38,897 nt of DNA from Sphingomonadales bacterium UBA6174 (GTDB lineage Bacteria; Pseudomonadota; Alphaproteobacteria; Sphingomonadales; Sphingomonadaceae): contig DITW01000025.1 of NCBI GenBank assembly GCA_002422945.1, positions 41,406-80,302 of the forward strand, given 5' to 3'. Shown piece by piece: positions 6,629 through 14,962 of this stretch. The notes under the pieces were generated by a model. That model did not search any database. It was not told where the DNA came from and saw only the letters and a program-made list of their open reading frames with translations. The position numbers were made by a program, and so were the translations under genes. The first letter of the stretch is position 1, and every line of letters starts with the position of its first letter.

Positions 6629-9103
6629 TTAGAACTTGTATTTGAGCGAGGCCGAGATGGTGCGACCCAGCATCGCGCTATTGTCAAACACGCCTGCGCC
6701 ATTGCGGATCGTGTCGCCCACGATGCCGCCATTGCCGCGATAACCAAGCGTATTGAACAGATTGTTGACGTTCATGCCCAGTTCGAGGCCAGTGTAAGGA
6801 CGCACCTTCACAAAGGCGTTGAAATAGGTCTGGCCCGGAATATTGTACTGCACGCCCGGATCGCCCGAGGCCGAGGCCATGCCCGTCAAAGAGGACGTCT
6901 GGCCATCTGCGGTAAAGCCGATGGCGGCCACGCCCGTGTCATAGCTTGGCGATATGCGATAGGTCAGCTTTGGCTGCGCGCCCGGCGTTGCGCCATTGGT
7001 GATGTCCTTGGTGCGGTTGTAATTCCCGATGACAACCAGGCTGAAATTGCCATAACGCAGGTTGCTGGCGAATTCAGCGCCATAGCTATGGAAAGTCGCC
7101 GAGATATTCGGGTCGCGACCAAGCGATGGGGCGGTGAAGTCATAATTGTTTTCCGTGACCTGCGCCCGATACAGGGTCAGTTCCGCATTAAAGGAGGCGT
7201 CGCCGATGCGGCCACGCTTTTTAATGCCGAGTTCCTGCTGCGTCACATAATTGACCGACAATTTATTGCCGCCCACCGACAGCGAGCCATCGCTGTTGAA
7301 CGCCTTGCCATAGATCAGGCGGTCGGCGTTGAAGCGGCCACCACGGCTGACGCGGATAAAGGCCGAAGTATCATTATCGACTTCATACAAGGCGCCGAAC
7401 GACCATGAAACATAGCTTTTGGTGTAATCAAGGATTTCATAAAGGGTGCTGCTGGTATTGTAGGTCGGCAGGCTAGCCGATCCCAGCGCATCCGTGACCG
7501 TGATGTTCGCGCCTGCCACCGGGGCAAACGTACCACCCGTTGCCTTGACCGAGTCAAAGCGGACGCTGGCATCGAGATTGAGTTCGCCGATCTTGGTATC
7601 GACGTTCAGATAAGGCGCAATATCGGTATAGGTCAGGTCATAAGACCGACCGCCACAGCAACCGCCCCATTGATTGTTGAAGCCGGTCAGGCCGTTGGCC
7701 GTCAACTGGTTCCCACCGGCATCGAACAGGTCGAGCGGCACCGGATTGTGATTGCCGTCCAGCGTCTGATACGCATTGTTGATGCGCCAATCCATGGCGA
7801 TGCTTTGGCGCATGAAGAATACGCCGGTATTGACGGTGACGCGCGCGCCACTGGTTTCAAACTTGCCGGTGATCTTGAGATCATTGGCAAGGCTGCCCAC
7901 GTCCTTCATCCGGACATAGGCCTGTGCGCTGTTGTTGATATAGGTGCTGTTATAGGTCTGGCCCGTCAATGGACCCGCCGCATATTTGAAGCTGCCACCA
8001 TTGGCAGCGGTCGCAGTAAAGGCTTCGCCCGTCCACATATTGGAGAAGGTGCCGCGCATGTCGGTCCAGCGGAACGCGTTGTGGACGGTCAGATTGTCAT
8101 TGAATTCATAATGGAATTCATTGCCAAAAGCCGTAGATACAGGGTGGATGCCCTGCATTTCCACCTGTTCGAGATTGCCCTCGGCATTCAGGATAGTGAA
8201 ATGATGATTATACGCGCCGGTGCTGGCATATTTGCGGGCGTCGATGCCGGGGATATTTTTGAACCCGGTGATTTTGGTGCCGCTCAGTTGCGCCAGTGAT
8301 GGCATCGAGGTGAAGGTCGGGTCTTGCGCGTCCAGACGCTTCACGCTGAAGCGGATATAGCCCTTGCCGTCATCAAAGTCCTGCGTGATGTTGGCCTTGA
8401 TCTGATATCCCTTTGAAGCCGTATAGCCGATATGGGTCGGGCCATTGCCGTCCTTGACGAAGCCGCCGACGTGGAAACGCAGCGTATCGTTGATGCGGGT
8501 GCCGAAGTTGAAATCGACGCGCTGTTCGCGATAGTTGACGCCCGTGCTGATGCCGACGGCGCCGCCTTCCTTGTCGCCAGTCTTGCTGACATAGTTGATG
8601 ACTGCGCCCGGTGCCTGGCTGGCAAAGGTCGAGGAAGAACCGCCGCGCACGGCTTCGACGCGATCGACACTATTGTCGAAGCGGAGCCAATAATCGTTAT
8701 TACCGAACTGGATATCGCCGAACAGGGTGACGGGCAGGCCATCTTCTTGCAGCGCGACATATTCCGAACCGCCGGTGGACACCGGCAGGCCGCGAACGCC
8801 GATATTGGCGTTGCCACCTGGCCCTGCGGTATCTTGCAAGTTCAGACCCGGAATGGAGCGCAATACTTCAGCTTCCGAACGCGGGGTGAAATCCATGATC
8901 GCCTGATTGGAGACGCTGGTGACCGAAATCGAGCTTTTCAGCTTGGTCTTGTCACCGGCGGCGGCGGTGACCACGATGGTGTCGAGTCCGTCGTCGGCAG
9001 AAGCGCCCGTCGTCGCATCGGCAGCTAGTGCCGGGACAGCCATCATGCTCGATATGCTGAGAACGGCAAACGAAACATACGACTGCAATGTCGATTTCCT
9101 CAT
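6629..9103 (-). CDS. TonB-dependent receptor, likely oligosaccharide uptake
   Basis: An 824-residue outer-membrane active transporter. A signal peptide covers residues 1-27 with cleavage after ALA. A TonB box DTIVVTA is at 41-47, a plug domain at roughly 60-180 (AVRGGSSSTFASQAPGAVINYV), and the rest is a 22-strand-type beta-barrel ending in the aromatic LKYKF. A double cysteine (WGGCCGG) occurs near residue 480, probably in an extracellular loop. The ATG at 9103 has GGAGGG just upstream. The substrate is inferred from context only: neighbours encode alpha-galactosidase, a GH68 enzyme, fructokinase and galactose kinase/transferase, pointing to raffinose-type sugars. Two LacI-type palindromes lie upstream (9216-9227 and 9239-9252). 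Confidence 0.93.
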   Translation of the reverse strand: MRKSTLQSYVSFAVLSISSMMAVPALAADATTGASADDGLDTIVVTAAAGDKTKLKSSISVTSVSNQAIMDFTPRSEAEVLRSIPGLNLQDTAGPGGNANIGVRGLPVSTGGSEYVALQEDGLPVTLFGDIQFGNNDYWLRFDNSVDRVEAVRGGSSSTFASQAPGAVINYVSKTGDKEGGAVGISTGVNYREQRVDFNFGTRINDTLRFHVGGFVKDGNGPTHIGYTASKGYQIKANITQDFDDGKGYIRFSVKRLDAQDPTFTSMPSLAQLSGTKITGFKNIPGIDARKYASTGAYNHHFTILNAEGNLEQVEMQGIHPVSTAFGNEFHYEFNDNLTVHNAFRWTDMRGTFSNMWTGEAFTATAANGGSFKYAAGPLTGQTYNSTYINNSAQAYVRMKDVGSLANDLKITGKFETSGARVTVNTGVFFMRQSIAMDWRINNAYQTLDGNHNPVPLDLFDAGGNQLTANGLTGFNNQWGGCCGGRSYDLTYTDIAPYLNVDTKIGELNLDASVRFDSVKATGGTFAPVAGANITVTDALGSASLPTYNTSSTLYEILDYTKSYVSWSFGALYEVDNDTSAFIRVSRGGRFNADRLIYGKAFNSDGSLSVGGNKLSVNYVTQQELGIKKRGRIGDASFNAELTLYRAQVTENNYDFTAPSLGRDPNISATFHSYGAEFASNLRYGNFSLVVIGNYNRTKDITNGATPGAQPKLTYRISPSYDTGVAAIGFTADGQTSSLTGMASASGDPGVQYNIPGQTYFNAFVKVRPYTGLELGMNVNNLFNTLGYRGNGGIVGDTIRNGAGVFDNSAMLGRTISASLKYKF

Positions 9104-9215
9104 AACACCCTCCGATGAAGGCCATTCAACAGCTTTGCGCTATCTGGCCGTGTTTATCCGTAAAGCCCCATCTGTGCACAATGGCACACATTCGCTGATC
9201 GTTGATTTAGCAGAG

Positions 9216-9227
9216 GCAAACTTTTGC
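9216..9227. promoter_or_regulatory. Possible secondary LacI-type operator
   Basis: GCAAACTTTTGC is an imperfect relative of the neighbouring site (central CT rather than CG). Its centre lies 24 bases from that of the 9239-9252 palindrome. Confidence 0.4.
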
Positions 9228-9238
9228 AGCAATAAAAT

Positions 9239-9252
9239 TGCAAACGTTTGCG
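9239..9252. promoter_or_regulatory. LacI-type operator, TonB receptor
   Basis: TGCAAACGTTTGCG matches the shared pattern nnCAAwCGwTTGnn, with A/T exchanged for T/A at the degenerate positions. It lies 135 bases upstream of the receptor start codon. Confidence 0.65.
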
Positions 9253-9510
9253 GCAATCGTGTGCAAAAAATATCGACTGTGATGAGATTGCCACATATGC
9301 GGACGGCATATATTAATAAATTACTGTTTATAAATGGGTAATTTAAAATTAACTATGCGCGCAGGGGAAATGTAAAGCCGATTTTTCCATAAAGATACGA
9401 TGCCAAAAGGCTTACGCCTGTATTGGCCTATATCGGTCGTGCGCAGTCCCTGCCGGTCATCATGCAGTGCTGCGAATCGAGAGGATAAACCCTCGCATGA
9501 ACCGCTTCAA

Positions 9511-9524
9511 CGCAATCGATTGAA
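9511..9524. promoter_or_regulatory. LacI-type operator, regulator gene
   Basis: CGCAATCGATTGAA has the palindromic core CAATCGATTG at 9513-9522, 97 bases before the regulator's start codon. This suggests that the regulator controls its own gene. Confidence 0.65.
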
Positions 9525-9544
9525 TTTTACGAAATGGTTGATAT

Positions 9545-9564
9545 GATTGAACCGCGGTTAAATC
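9545..9564. promoter_or_regulatory. 20-base inverted repeat upstream of lacI-type gene
   Basis: GATTgAACCGCGGTTaAATC is a near-perfect palindrome with only the G/A pair at positions 5/16 unpaired. It lies 57 bases before the TTG start. Its centre (CCGCGG) differs from the recurring operator, so it could be a site for another protein or a hairpin in the leader mRNA. Confidence 0.45.
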
Positions 9565-9621
9565 GGTGCCATCGTTGCCGTTGTTAATTTCGCATGATTT
9601 TTCAGGAAGAATACTGCGCCC

Positions 9622-10635
9622 TTGCCCAAATTGACCAAAATTCGCAACATCAAGGAACTGGCCGAACTGGCCGGCGTGTCGCCCGGTACGGTGTCGCGCG
9701 CGCTCAGCGATTCTGGCCTGATCAGCGCCAAGACCCGCGAACGGATCAAGGAACTGGCGGCCAAGCATGATTTTCGTCCGAATATCATGGCCCGCAACCT
9801 GCGTATTCAAAAGACCGGGGCAATTGGCGTATTGATCCCGCTTGGCCATGAAACCGGCCAGCATATTTCCGACCCGTTCTTCATTACGATGCTTGGTCTG
9901 TTGGCGGATGCGCTGACCGAACAGGGCTATGATCTGATGCTGTCCCGCGTCATTCCCAGCGACGCGGGCTGGCTGGATCGCATCGTCGATTCAGGCCGGG
10001 TGGATGGGCTGATCATCATCGGCCAATCGGATCAGTCGGCGGTGTTGGACCGGGTGGCCGCGCGCTATCGTCCGATGGTGGTATGGGGTGGTCATACAGA
10101 CCAGCAGGTGCATTGTTCGGTCGGATCGGATAATTTCAAGGGCGGTGACCTTGCCGCCAGCCATTTGATTGAGCGCGGCTGCACGCGGATCGCGTTTCTG
10201 GGCGACCCCAAGGCGCTGGAAATTGGTCAGCGGTTGGAAGGCTGTCGCGCTGCCATGGCGCGGGCGGGCTTGTCCGAAGGTCTTACCGTGTTCCCGGCCC
10301 ATTTGGTGGCAGAGGCCGCGCAAAGCGACATCGCCGCCTTCCTTGGCACGGGCCAGCATCGACCACAGGGCATTGTCGCGGCCTCCGATGTGGTCGCGAT
10401 GAGCGCGCTACGGGCGTTGTCGGAACGCGGGATCGCCGTGCCGGATGATATTCGGGTGATCGGTTATGACGATCTGGCGCTGGCCGAACTCACGGTGCCG
10501 CGCCTGTCGACGATCCGTCAGGACCTAACCAAGGGCGCGGCGGCGCTGATCGATCTGTTGCTGCGGCGGATCGCGGGCGAGGACACGCCCTCGCTGGTGA
10601 TGGAGCCGGAACTGATCGTGAGAATGTCGACTTAA
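9622..10635 (+). CDS. LacI-family transcriptional regulator
   Basis: A 337-residue LacI/GalR-type repressor. The helix-turn-helix is at about residues 9-28 (IKELAELAGVSPGTVSRALS), followed by the hinge region (ARNLRIQKTGAIGVLIP) and a periplasmic-binding-protein-like effector domain containing SDVVAMSALRAL and VIGYDD. The start is TTG at 9622, preceded by AGGAAG 12 bases upstream. No ATG fits in front of the DNA-binding domain. The gene is divergent from the TonB receptor and converges on the fructokinase gene, with which it overlaps by 4 bases. By position and shared operators it probably represses the whole sugar regulon and itself. The inducer is not predictable, but a raffinose, melibiose, sucrose or galactose derivative would fit the neighbours. 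Confidence 0.93.
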   Translation: MPKLTKIRNIKELAELAGVSPGTVSRALSDSGLISAKTRERIKELAAKHDFRPNIMARNLRIQKTGAIGVLIPLGHETGQHISDPFFITMLGLLADALTEQGYDLMLSRVIPSDAGWLDRIVDSGRVDGLIIIGQSDQSAVLDRVAARYRPMVVWGGHTDQQVHCSVGSDNFKGGDLAASHLIERGCTRIAFLGDPKALEIGQRLEGCRAAMARAGLSEGLTVFPAHLVAEAAQSDIAAFLGTGQHRPQGIVAASDVVAMSALRALSERGIAVPDDIRVIGYDDLALAELTVPRLSTIRQDLTKGAAALIDLLLRRIAGEDTPSLVMEPELIVRMST

Positions 10636-11516
10636 ACCGCCAGATTTTCGGCAAGGGCCAATGCGCCCAACAGGCCCGCCTGATCGCCCAGCGCGGGCAG
10701 GGTGACGATGTCGGATGGCGCACCGACAAAATAATCTTTGCCTAATGAAGTGGCGCATGATCTGACGCGGTCGATCATCCCCGGCGTCCCCATCACGCCG
10801 CCGCCAAAGATGATCCGGCCCGGTTCGAAAATCGCCTGCAACGTGCTGACAATCTGGGCGAGATACCAGGCAATTATGTCATGCGCCGGATGGTCGGCGG
10901 GCAGTTCGGACAAGGATTTCCCCCACCGCGCCTTGATCGCCGGGCCGCTCGCAACGCCCTCCAAACAATCGCCATGATAAGGGCAGATGCCCTCGAAATT
11001 GGTGTCGAGCGGGTGGCGCGGTAGGCGCATATGCCCCATTTCCGGGTGGCCGAGGCCATGCAGCAATTTGCCGTCGATCATTACGCCGCCGCCAATGCCG
11101 GTGCCGATGGTCAGATAGACCGCCACGCGCTGGCCTTGACCTGCGCCCCAGCGATATTCCGCAAGGGCCGCGCCATTGACATCGGTGTCGATGGCGACCG
11201 GGCAGTTGAACGCGCGGCGCAACGGGCCGACCAGATCAATATTGGCCCAGCCCGGCTTGGGCGTGCGGGTGATATGGCCCCAATTGGGCGATGCGGGGTC
11301 GAGTTCGAGCGGGCCAAAGCTGCCGATGCCAATAGCGGTGAGCGGGCCGTGGATTTTCACTTGCGTCGAGAACCATTCGACCACCGCGCCCAATGTTGCC
11401 GTGGGGCTAAGGGTCGGGATGCGGGTGGTGGCGATGATGTTGTCCTTGCCCCTTGCGATGCCGAGGACGAATTTCGTGCCGCCCGCTTCGATCAGGCCAT
11501 AAAGTGCATCGGCCAT
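10632..11516 (-). CDS. ROK-family sugar kinase, probable fructokinase
   Basis: A 294-residue ROK kinase. The N-terminal phosphate motif is LIEAGGTKFVLG, the sugar-binding/catalytic region contains AIDTDVNGAALAEY, and the ROK zinc motif appears as GICPYHGDCLEGVASGPA, the form typical of Bacillus ScrK/GmuE-type fructokinases. It probably makes fructose 6-phosphate from fructose released by the upstream GH68 enzyme. The ATG at 11516 follows the GH68 stop by one base, with its GGAG inside the last GH68 codons, so translation is likely coupled. An upstream in-frame start (11615) would lie within GH68 and has no support. A mannose or glucose specificity is less likely but not excluded. Confidence 0.88.
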   Translation of the reverse strand: MADALYGLIEAGGTKFVLGIARGKDNIIATTRIPTLSPTATLGAVVEWFSTQVKIHGPLTAIGIGSFGPLELDPASPNWGHITRTPKPGWANIDLVGPLRRAFNCPVAIDTDVNGAALAEYRWGAGQGQRVAVYLTIGTGIGGGVMIDGKLLHGLGHPEMGHMRLPRHPLDTNFEGICPYHGDCLEGVASGPAIKARWGKSLSELPADHPAHDIIAWYLAQIVSTLQAIFEPGRIIFGGGVMGTPGMIDRVRSCATSLGKDYFVGAPSDIVTLPALGDQAGLLGALALAENLAV

Positions 11517-11517
11517 A

Positions 11518-12666
11518 TTATTTCTCCTGCACCCATGCCGATGCGCCATCCAGCACCAGCCGGAACACGGGCGCAGGCGTGCCGCCGAAATGCGCGCGCC
11601 GGAAGGCGGGATCATCCTTGATCGGTTGGCCGTTCAGCCCCCACAGGTCGATGAACCCCCAGACATTAAGGTCATTATCCACCCACCAGCTATAGCATTG
11701 AAACGGTTCTGCCGCCGGACATGCGGCGACCAGACCGCTGCCGTTCAGTGGTGCATAAGGGCCAAGCACAGATGATGCGACCATGCCATAAATGCCGGTC
11801 GGGCCATTCGGGCCATCGGGCGCGAAGACTTTGCGCTGGGTCGACCAGAACAGATAATATAGCCCATCGCGGTGGATCATGATCGGGCGTTCGAGTTCGT
11901 TATTCAGCCCATCTGCCGTGATCAACGGCGGCAATAAGGTCCAGCGATCATGGTCCGCGCCATCGCCCCGGATGATGCCGATGGCCCCGTTCCAATCATT
12001 GGTCGATTGTTTGAGCGAGCCGGTGAACAGCAAATAATCCTGCCCGTCTAATGGGTCGCGAAAATGCGCCGGATCGCGAAAGCCCTTGATGAAGCCGGGG
12101 ACACCTTCGGTGCCGCCGACCCGCATATAATGCACGCAATCGGCGGCCACGCTTTCAACCGGGACTGTCCAGTTTTCGACCCGCGCAATGCCATCCGTAA
12201 AGCTCAATTGGCCGCTGGTTTGAAACAGCCGTTGCTCGAAGGTGCGTTGCGCCTCGCCCCGACGGCCCGATGCCGTGAAGAACAGGGTCATCTTATTGGT
12301 CGCCGGATCATACAGCGCAGAACCCGCCCATTCGCGACTGCCGGGGGAATGGCCGTCCGGCATCAGATCGCCGCAATCACGATATTCATTGCCGCGCTGC
12401 ATCACCAATCGGATGCGGGCGAGATGGTGGCGTTCTTCCGGGTCGGGCAGGGCCGGGGCGGACAGGACATGCCACAAGGCCCAGCCGTCAAATTTTGCGG
12501 TGCTGCCGTCGATCAATTGCACCGGCCATAAATCCCACAGGTCAATGCCGGGCAGCGCCGGGGCGACATCCGATTTGGTGATGACCGGAATTTCATGCTG
12601 GGCATCGCAGACCAATGTAGCGATCTGCGACCTCGTCCAGTGCGACGGGGAATGGCTAACGGGCAT
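11518..12666 (-). CDS. GH68 family enzyme (levansucrase/beta-fructosidase type)
   Basis: A 382-residue five-bladed propeller enzyme resembling Zymomonas levansucrase. It acts on sucrose-type bonds, by hydrolysis, fructosyl transfer, or both. Catalytic residues fit the family: nucleophile D45 (LWDLWPV), transition-state stabiliser D198 (GFRDPAHF) and acid/base E259 (ELERP). Other signatures are EWAGSALY, YLFWSTQ and YAPLNGSGLV. There is no N-terminal signal peptide, so it is either cytoplasmic or exported by a non-classical route, as reported for Zymomonas enzymes. It is the first gene of a two-gene unit with the fructokinase, and an operator palindrome lies 69 bases upstream. With the GH36 enzyme it would split raffinose fully. 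Whether it makes levan cannot be told from sequence. Confidence 0.9.
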   Translation of the reverse strand: MPVSHSPSHWTRSQIATLVCDAQHEIPVITKSDVAPALPGIDLWDLWPVQLIDGSTAKFDGWALWHVLSAPALPDPEERHHLARIRLVMQRGNEYRDCGDLMPDGHSPGSREWAGSALYDPATNKMTLFFTASGRRGEAQRTFEQRLFQTSGQLSFTDGIARVENWTVPVESVAADCVHYMRVGGTEGVPGFIKGFRDPAHFRDPLDGQDYLLFTGSLKQSTNDWNGAIGIIRGDGADHDRWTLLPPLITADGLNNELERPIMIHRDGLYYLFWSTQRKVFAPDGPNGPTGIYGMVASSVLGPYAPLNGSGLVAACPAAEPFQCYSWWVDNDLNVWGFIDLWGLNGQPIKDDPAFRRAHFGGTPAPVFRLVLDGASAWVQEK

Positions 12667-12735
12667 CGTCCCTACCTTGGTTTATGATGTACATAGTTTC
12701 AGTTTTTGAAATTAGCTGGATGTCGCGCAAATTGC

Positions 12736-12749
12736 AACAATCGATTGCA
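12736..12749. promoter_or_regulatory. LacI-type operator, GH68-fructokinase unit
   Basis: AACAATCGATTGCA has the perfect core CAATCGATTG at 12738-12747. It lies in the 101-base gap between galK and the GH68 gene and is identical over 14 bases to the site before the MFS gene (18503-18516), which supports a separate promoter for this unit. Confidence 0.75.
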
Positions 12750-12767
12750 TAAATTAAAAACTATATA

Positions 12768-13931
12768 TTACATATTGATAATAGATGCGCCTGCGCAGGC
12801 AGTTTCGACCATGATCATCGGCGCGTCCCCCTTTGGGGTGCGATAGCGGGAGTCGACGATGCGCCGCACATTGGCGACCATGTCATGGGGCAACAGAGCG
12901 ACCACCGCCCCGCCAAAACCGCCGCCCGTCATCCGCGCCCCGCCCTGTGCGCCAATGGCGGTTGCCAACAGGTTCACCAGCCCGTCAATCGCGGGCAGGC
13001 TGATCTCGAAATCATCGCGCATCGACCGATGGGAGGCGGCCATCAATGCACCCAGCGCTTTAAGGTCACCTGCCGCCAGCGCGGTTGCCGCTTGGATCGT
13101 CCGGGCGTTTTCCGTCACCACATGGCGCGCGCGTCGAAAGGCCTGCGGATCAAGACCAAAGGCCCCGGCGTTCAACGTGCCAAGGTCAAGGTCGCGCAAA
13201 GCAGGCACATTGAAATGGCGGGCGGCGACCTCGCATTCGGCGCGGCGGCTGTTGTATGCGCCGGTGACCAGTTCCCGCGAAATGCCGGAATGCACGATCA
13301 TGATCGCGAGGTCGTCGTGAAGCGGGATCGGGTGGGCCTCAAGGCTGCGGCAGTCGATTAACAGCGCCTTGCCCTGTTCGGCCCGTGCGCTCACCAATTG
13401 GTCCATGATGCCGCATTGGCATCCGGCAAATTGATGCTCGGTTTGCTGCCCGATTTTCGCGAGCAACGTCCGGTCGATATCGGGCTGTCCCGCCATCGCC
13501 GCCAATGCCAGCCCGACCGCATTTTCCAGCGCCGCCGAGGATGATAGCCCTGCGCCTTGCGGCATATCGCCGACAATCGCGATGTCTGCGCCGGTGATGT
13601 CCAGCCCTTCGGCCTGCAACAATGCAACCATGCCGCGAATATAATTGGTCCAATGCATATCGGGGTCGGGCGTGATGTCCCGGTCGATGGCGAATTGGGC
13701 GCGGGCGGCATCAAGGTCGCCCGCCACGATCCGGATTTGGGCATCGTTGCGCGGCCTGATCGCGACCATGGTCTGGTGCGAAATCGCAGCGGGCAGCACG
13801 AACCCGTCATTATAATCGGTATGTTCGCCGATCAGATTGACCCGGCCCGGCGCACGGGTCAGCAGAACGGGTGCAGCGTCGAAACTGGCGCGGAACAAGG
13901 CGCACAGCCGATCTTGTAAGACCATGTTCAT
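12768..13931 (-). CDS. galK: Galactokinase
   Basis: A 387-residue GHMP kinase that phosphorylates galactose to galactose 1-phosphate, the first Leloir step. Family motifs are complete: APGRVNLIGEHTDYNDGFVLP-type galactokinase signature near residues 27-47, ATP loop GAGLSSSAALENA near 130, and C-terminal TGGGFGGAVVALL. The ATG at 13931 overlaps the galT stop (ATGA), so translation is coupled. It is the last gene of the MFS-GH36-galT-galK operon. No clear terminator follows. No galE or galM gene is present in the window, so the epimerase must be encoded elsewhere. Confidence 0.96.
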   Translation of the reverse strand: MNMVLQDRLCALFRASFDAAPVLLTRAPGRVNLIGEHTDYNDGFVLPAAISHQTMVAIRPRNDAQIRIVAGDLDAARAQFAIDRDITPDPDMHWTNYIRGMVALLQAEGLDITGADIAIVGDMPQGAGLSSSAALENAVGLALAAMAGQPDIDRTLLAKIGQQTEHQFAGCQCGIMDQLVSARAEQGKALLIDCRSLEAHPIPLHDDLAIMIVHSGISRELVTGAYNSRRAECEVAARHFNVPALRDLDLGTLNAGAFGLDPQAFRRARHVVTENARTIQAATALAAGDLKALGALMAASHRSMRDDFEISLPAIDGLVNLLATAIGAQGGARMTGGGFGGAVVALLPHDMVANVRRIVDSRYRTPKGDAPMIMVETACAGASIINM

Positions 13932-14962
13932 GCGGGCGTTCGGAAATGCACGGGGCTTGCGTCCCGCAGTCTGGCAGCGGCCTGTTCGGGGGTGAGGTCG
14001 CGTTGCGCCTCGGCCATCATTTCAAAACCGACCATGAATTTCCGCACCGAGGCCGAACGCAATAACGGTGGGTAGAAATGGGCGTGAAGCTGCCAATGAT
14101 CGACCTCATCCTGCCCAAAGGGTGCGGCGTGCCAGCCCATGGAATAAGGGAAGCTGCATTGGAAGAGATTGTCATAACGCGCAGTCAATTGTTGCAACGC
14201 GAGGGCCAGATCTGCCCGTTGCGCCGGGTTCAGTTCAGGCAAGCGCCGCACCTTCAATCGCGGCAACAACAAGGTTTCAAACGGCCATGCCGCCCAATAT
14301 GGCACAATCGCGATCCAATGTGCGGTTTCAACCACCACCCGTTCGCCGCCTGCTTCTCGTGATGCCAGTTCCAATAGCATCGGCGCATCATGCCCGGTCC
14401 GCCAATCACACTGGGTGCGGTCTTCGGTGGTGATAGTGGACGGGATATAATTGGTGGCCCAGATTTGCCCATGCGGATGCGGGTTGGAACAGCCCATCAT
14501 CGCGCCCTTATTTTCAAAGATCTGCACATGGGCATAGGTCTGGCCGAGTTCTTCCGCCTGTTCGCAATAGGTGTCGATCACCCGTTCAATCGTGGGGAGC
14601 GGTAGTTCGGGCAAAGTTTTCCCATGGTCCGGGGAAAAACAGATGACCCGGCTTACCCCTTGCGCGCCCGATGACTGGAATAGATCGTCGGTTTTGTCAG
14701 GCGCGGGCGTATCACATGCAAGGGCGGCAAAGTCGTTCGCAAAGACGAACGTCCCGGCATAATTTGGGTTCACATCACCCGTCACCCGCGCATTGCCGGG
14801 GCAGAGATAGCAGTCCGGATCGTGACTGGCGGGCTGGCTGAGGTCCGGCGCGTCCTCCTGTCCCTGCCATGGCCGTTTGGCGCGATGGGGCGAAACGAGC
14901 ACCCATTCATCATTCAATGGATTATAGCGGCGATGCGGATGTTCGGTCGGGTCGAAATTCAT
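13928..14962 (-). CDS. galT: Galactose-1-phosphate uridylyltransferase
   Basis: A 344-residue HIT-superfamily enzyme that exchanges UMP between UDP-glucose and galactose 1-phosphate. The N-terminus HPHRRYNPLNDEWVLVSPHR is typical, the zinc-site cysteine pair occurs in DCYLCPGN, and the active-site histidine lies in NPHPHGQIWA near residue 165. Length matches the family. It overlaps the alpha-galactosidase gene by 4 bases upstream and galK by 4 bases downstream, showing one transcription unit for galactose release and use. Confidence 0.96.
   Translation of the reverse strand: MNFDPTEHPHRRYNPLNDEWVLVSPHRAKRPWQGQEDAPDLSQPASHDPDCYLCPGNARVTGDVNPNYAGTFVFANDFAALACDTPAPDKTDDLFQSSGAQGVSRVICFSPDHGKTLPELPLPTIERVIDTYCEQAEELGQTYAHVQIFENKGAMMGCSNPHPHGQIWATNYIPSTITTEDRTQCDWRTGHDAPMLLELASREAGGERVVVETAHWIAIVPYWAAWPFETLLLPRLKVRRLPELNPAQRADLALALQQLTARYDNLFQCSFPYSMGWHAAPFGQDEVDHWQLHAHFYPPLLRSASVRKFMVGFEMMAEAQRDLTPEQAAARLRDASPVHFRTPA

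Larger units (their letters stand above)
9104..9621. other. Divergent intergenic control region, 518 bp
   Basis: No gene is supported here. The stretch separates the divergent TonB receptor and LacI-type regulator genes. It holds two palindromes near the receptor, one near the regulator, a 20-base inverted repeat at 9545-9564 and an AT-rich block at about 9290-9400. Both promoters must lie here. Confidence 0.8.
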
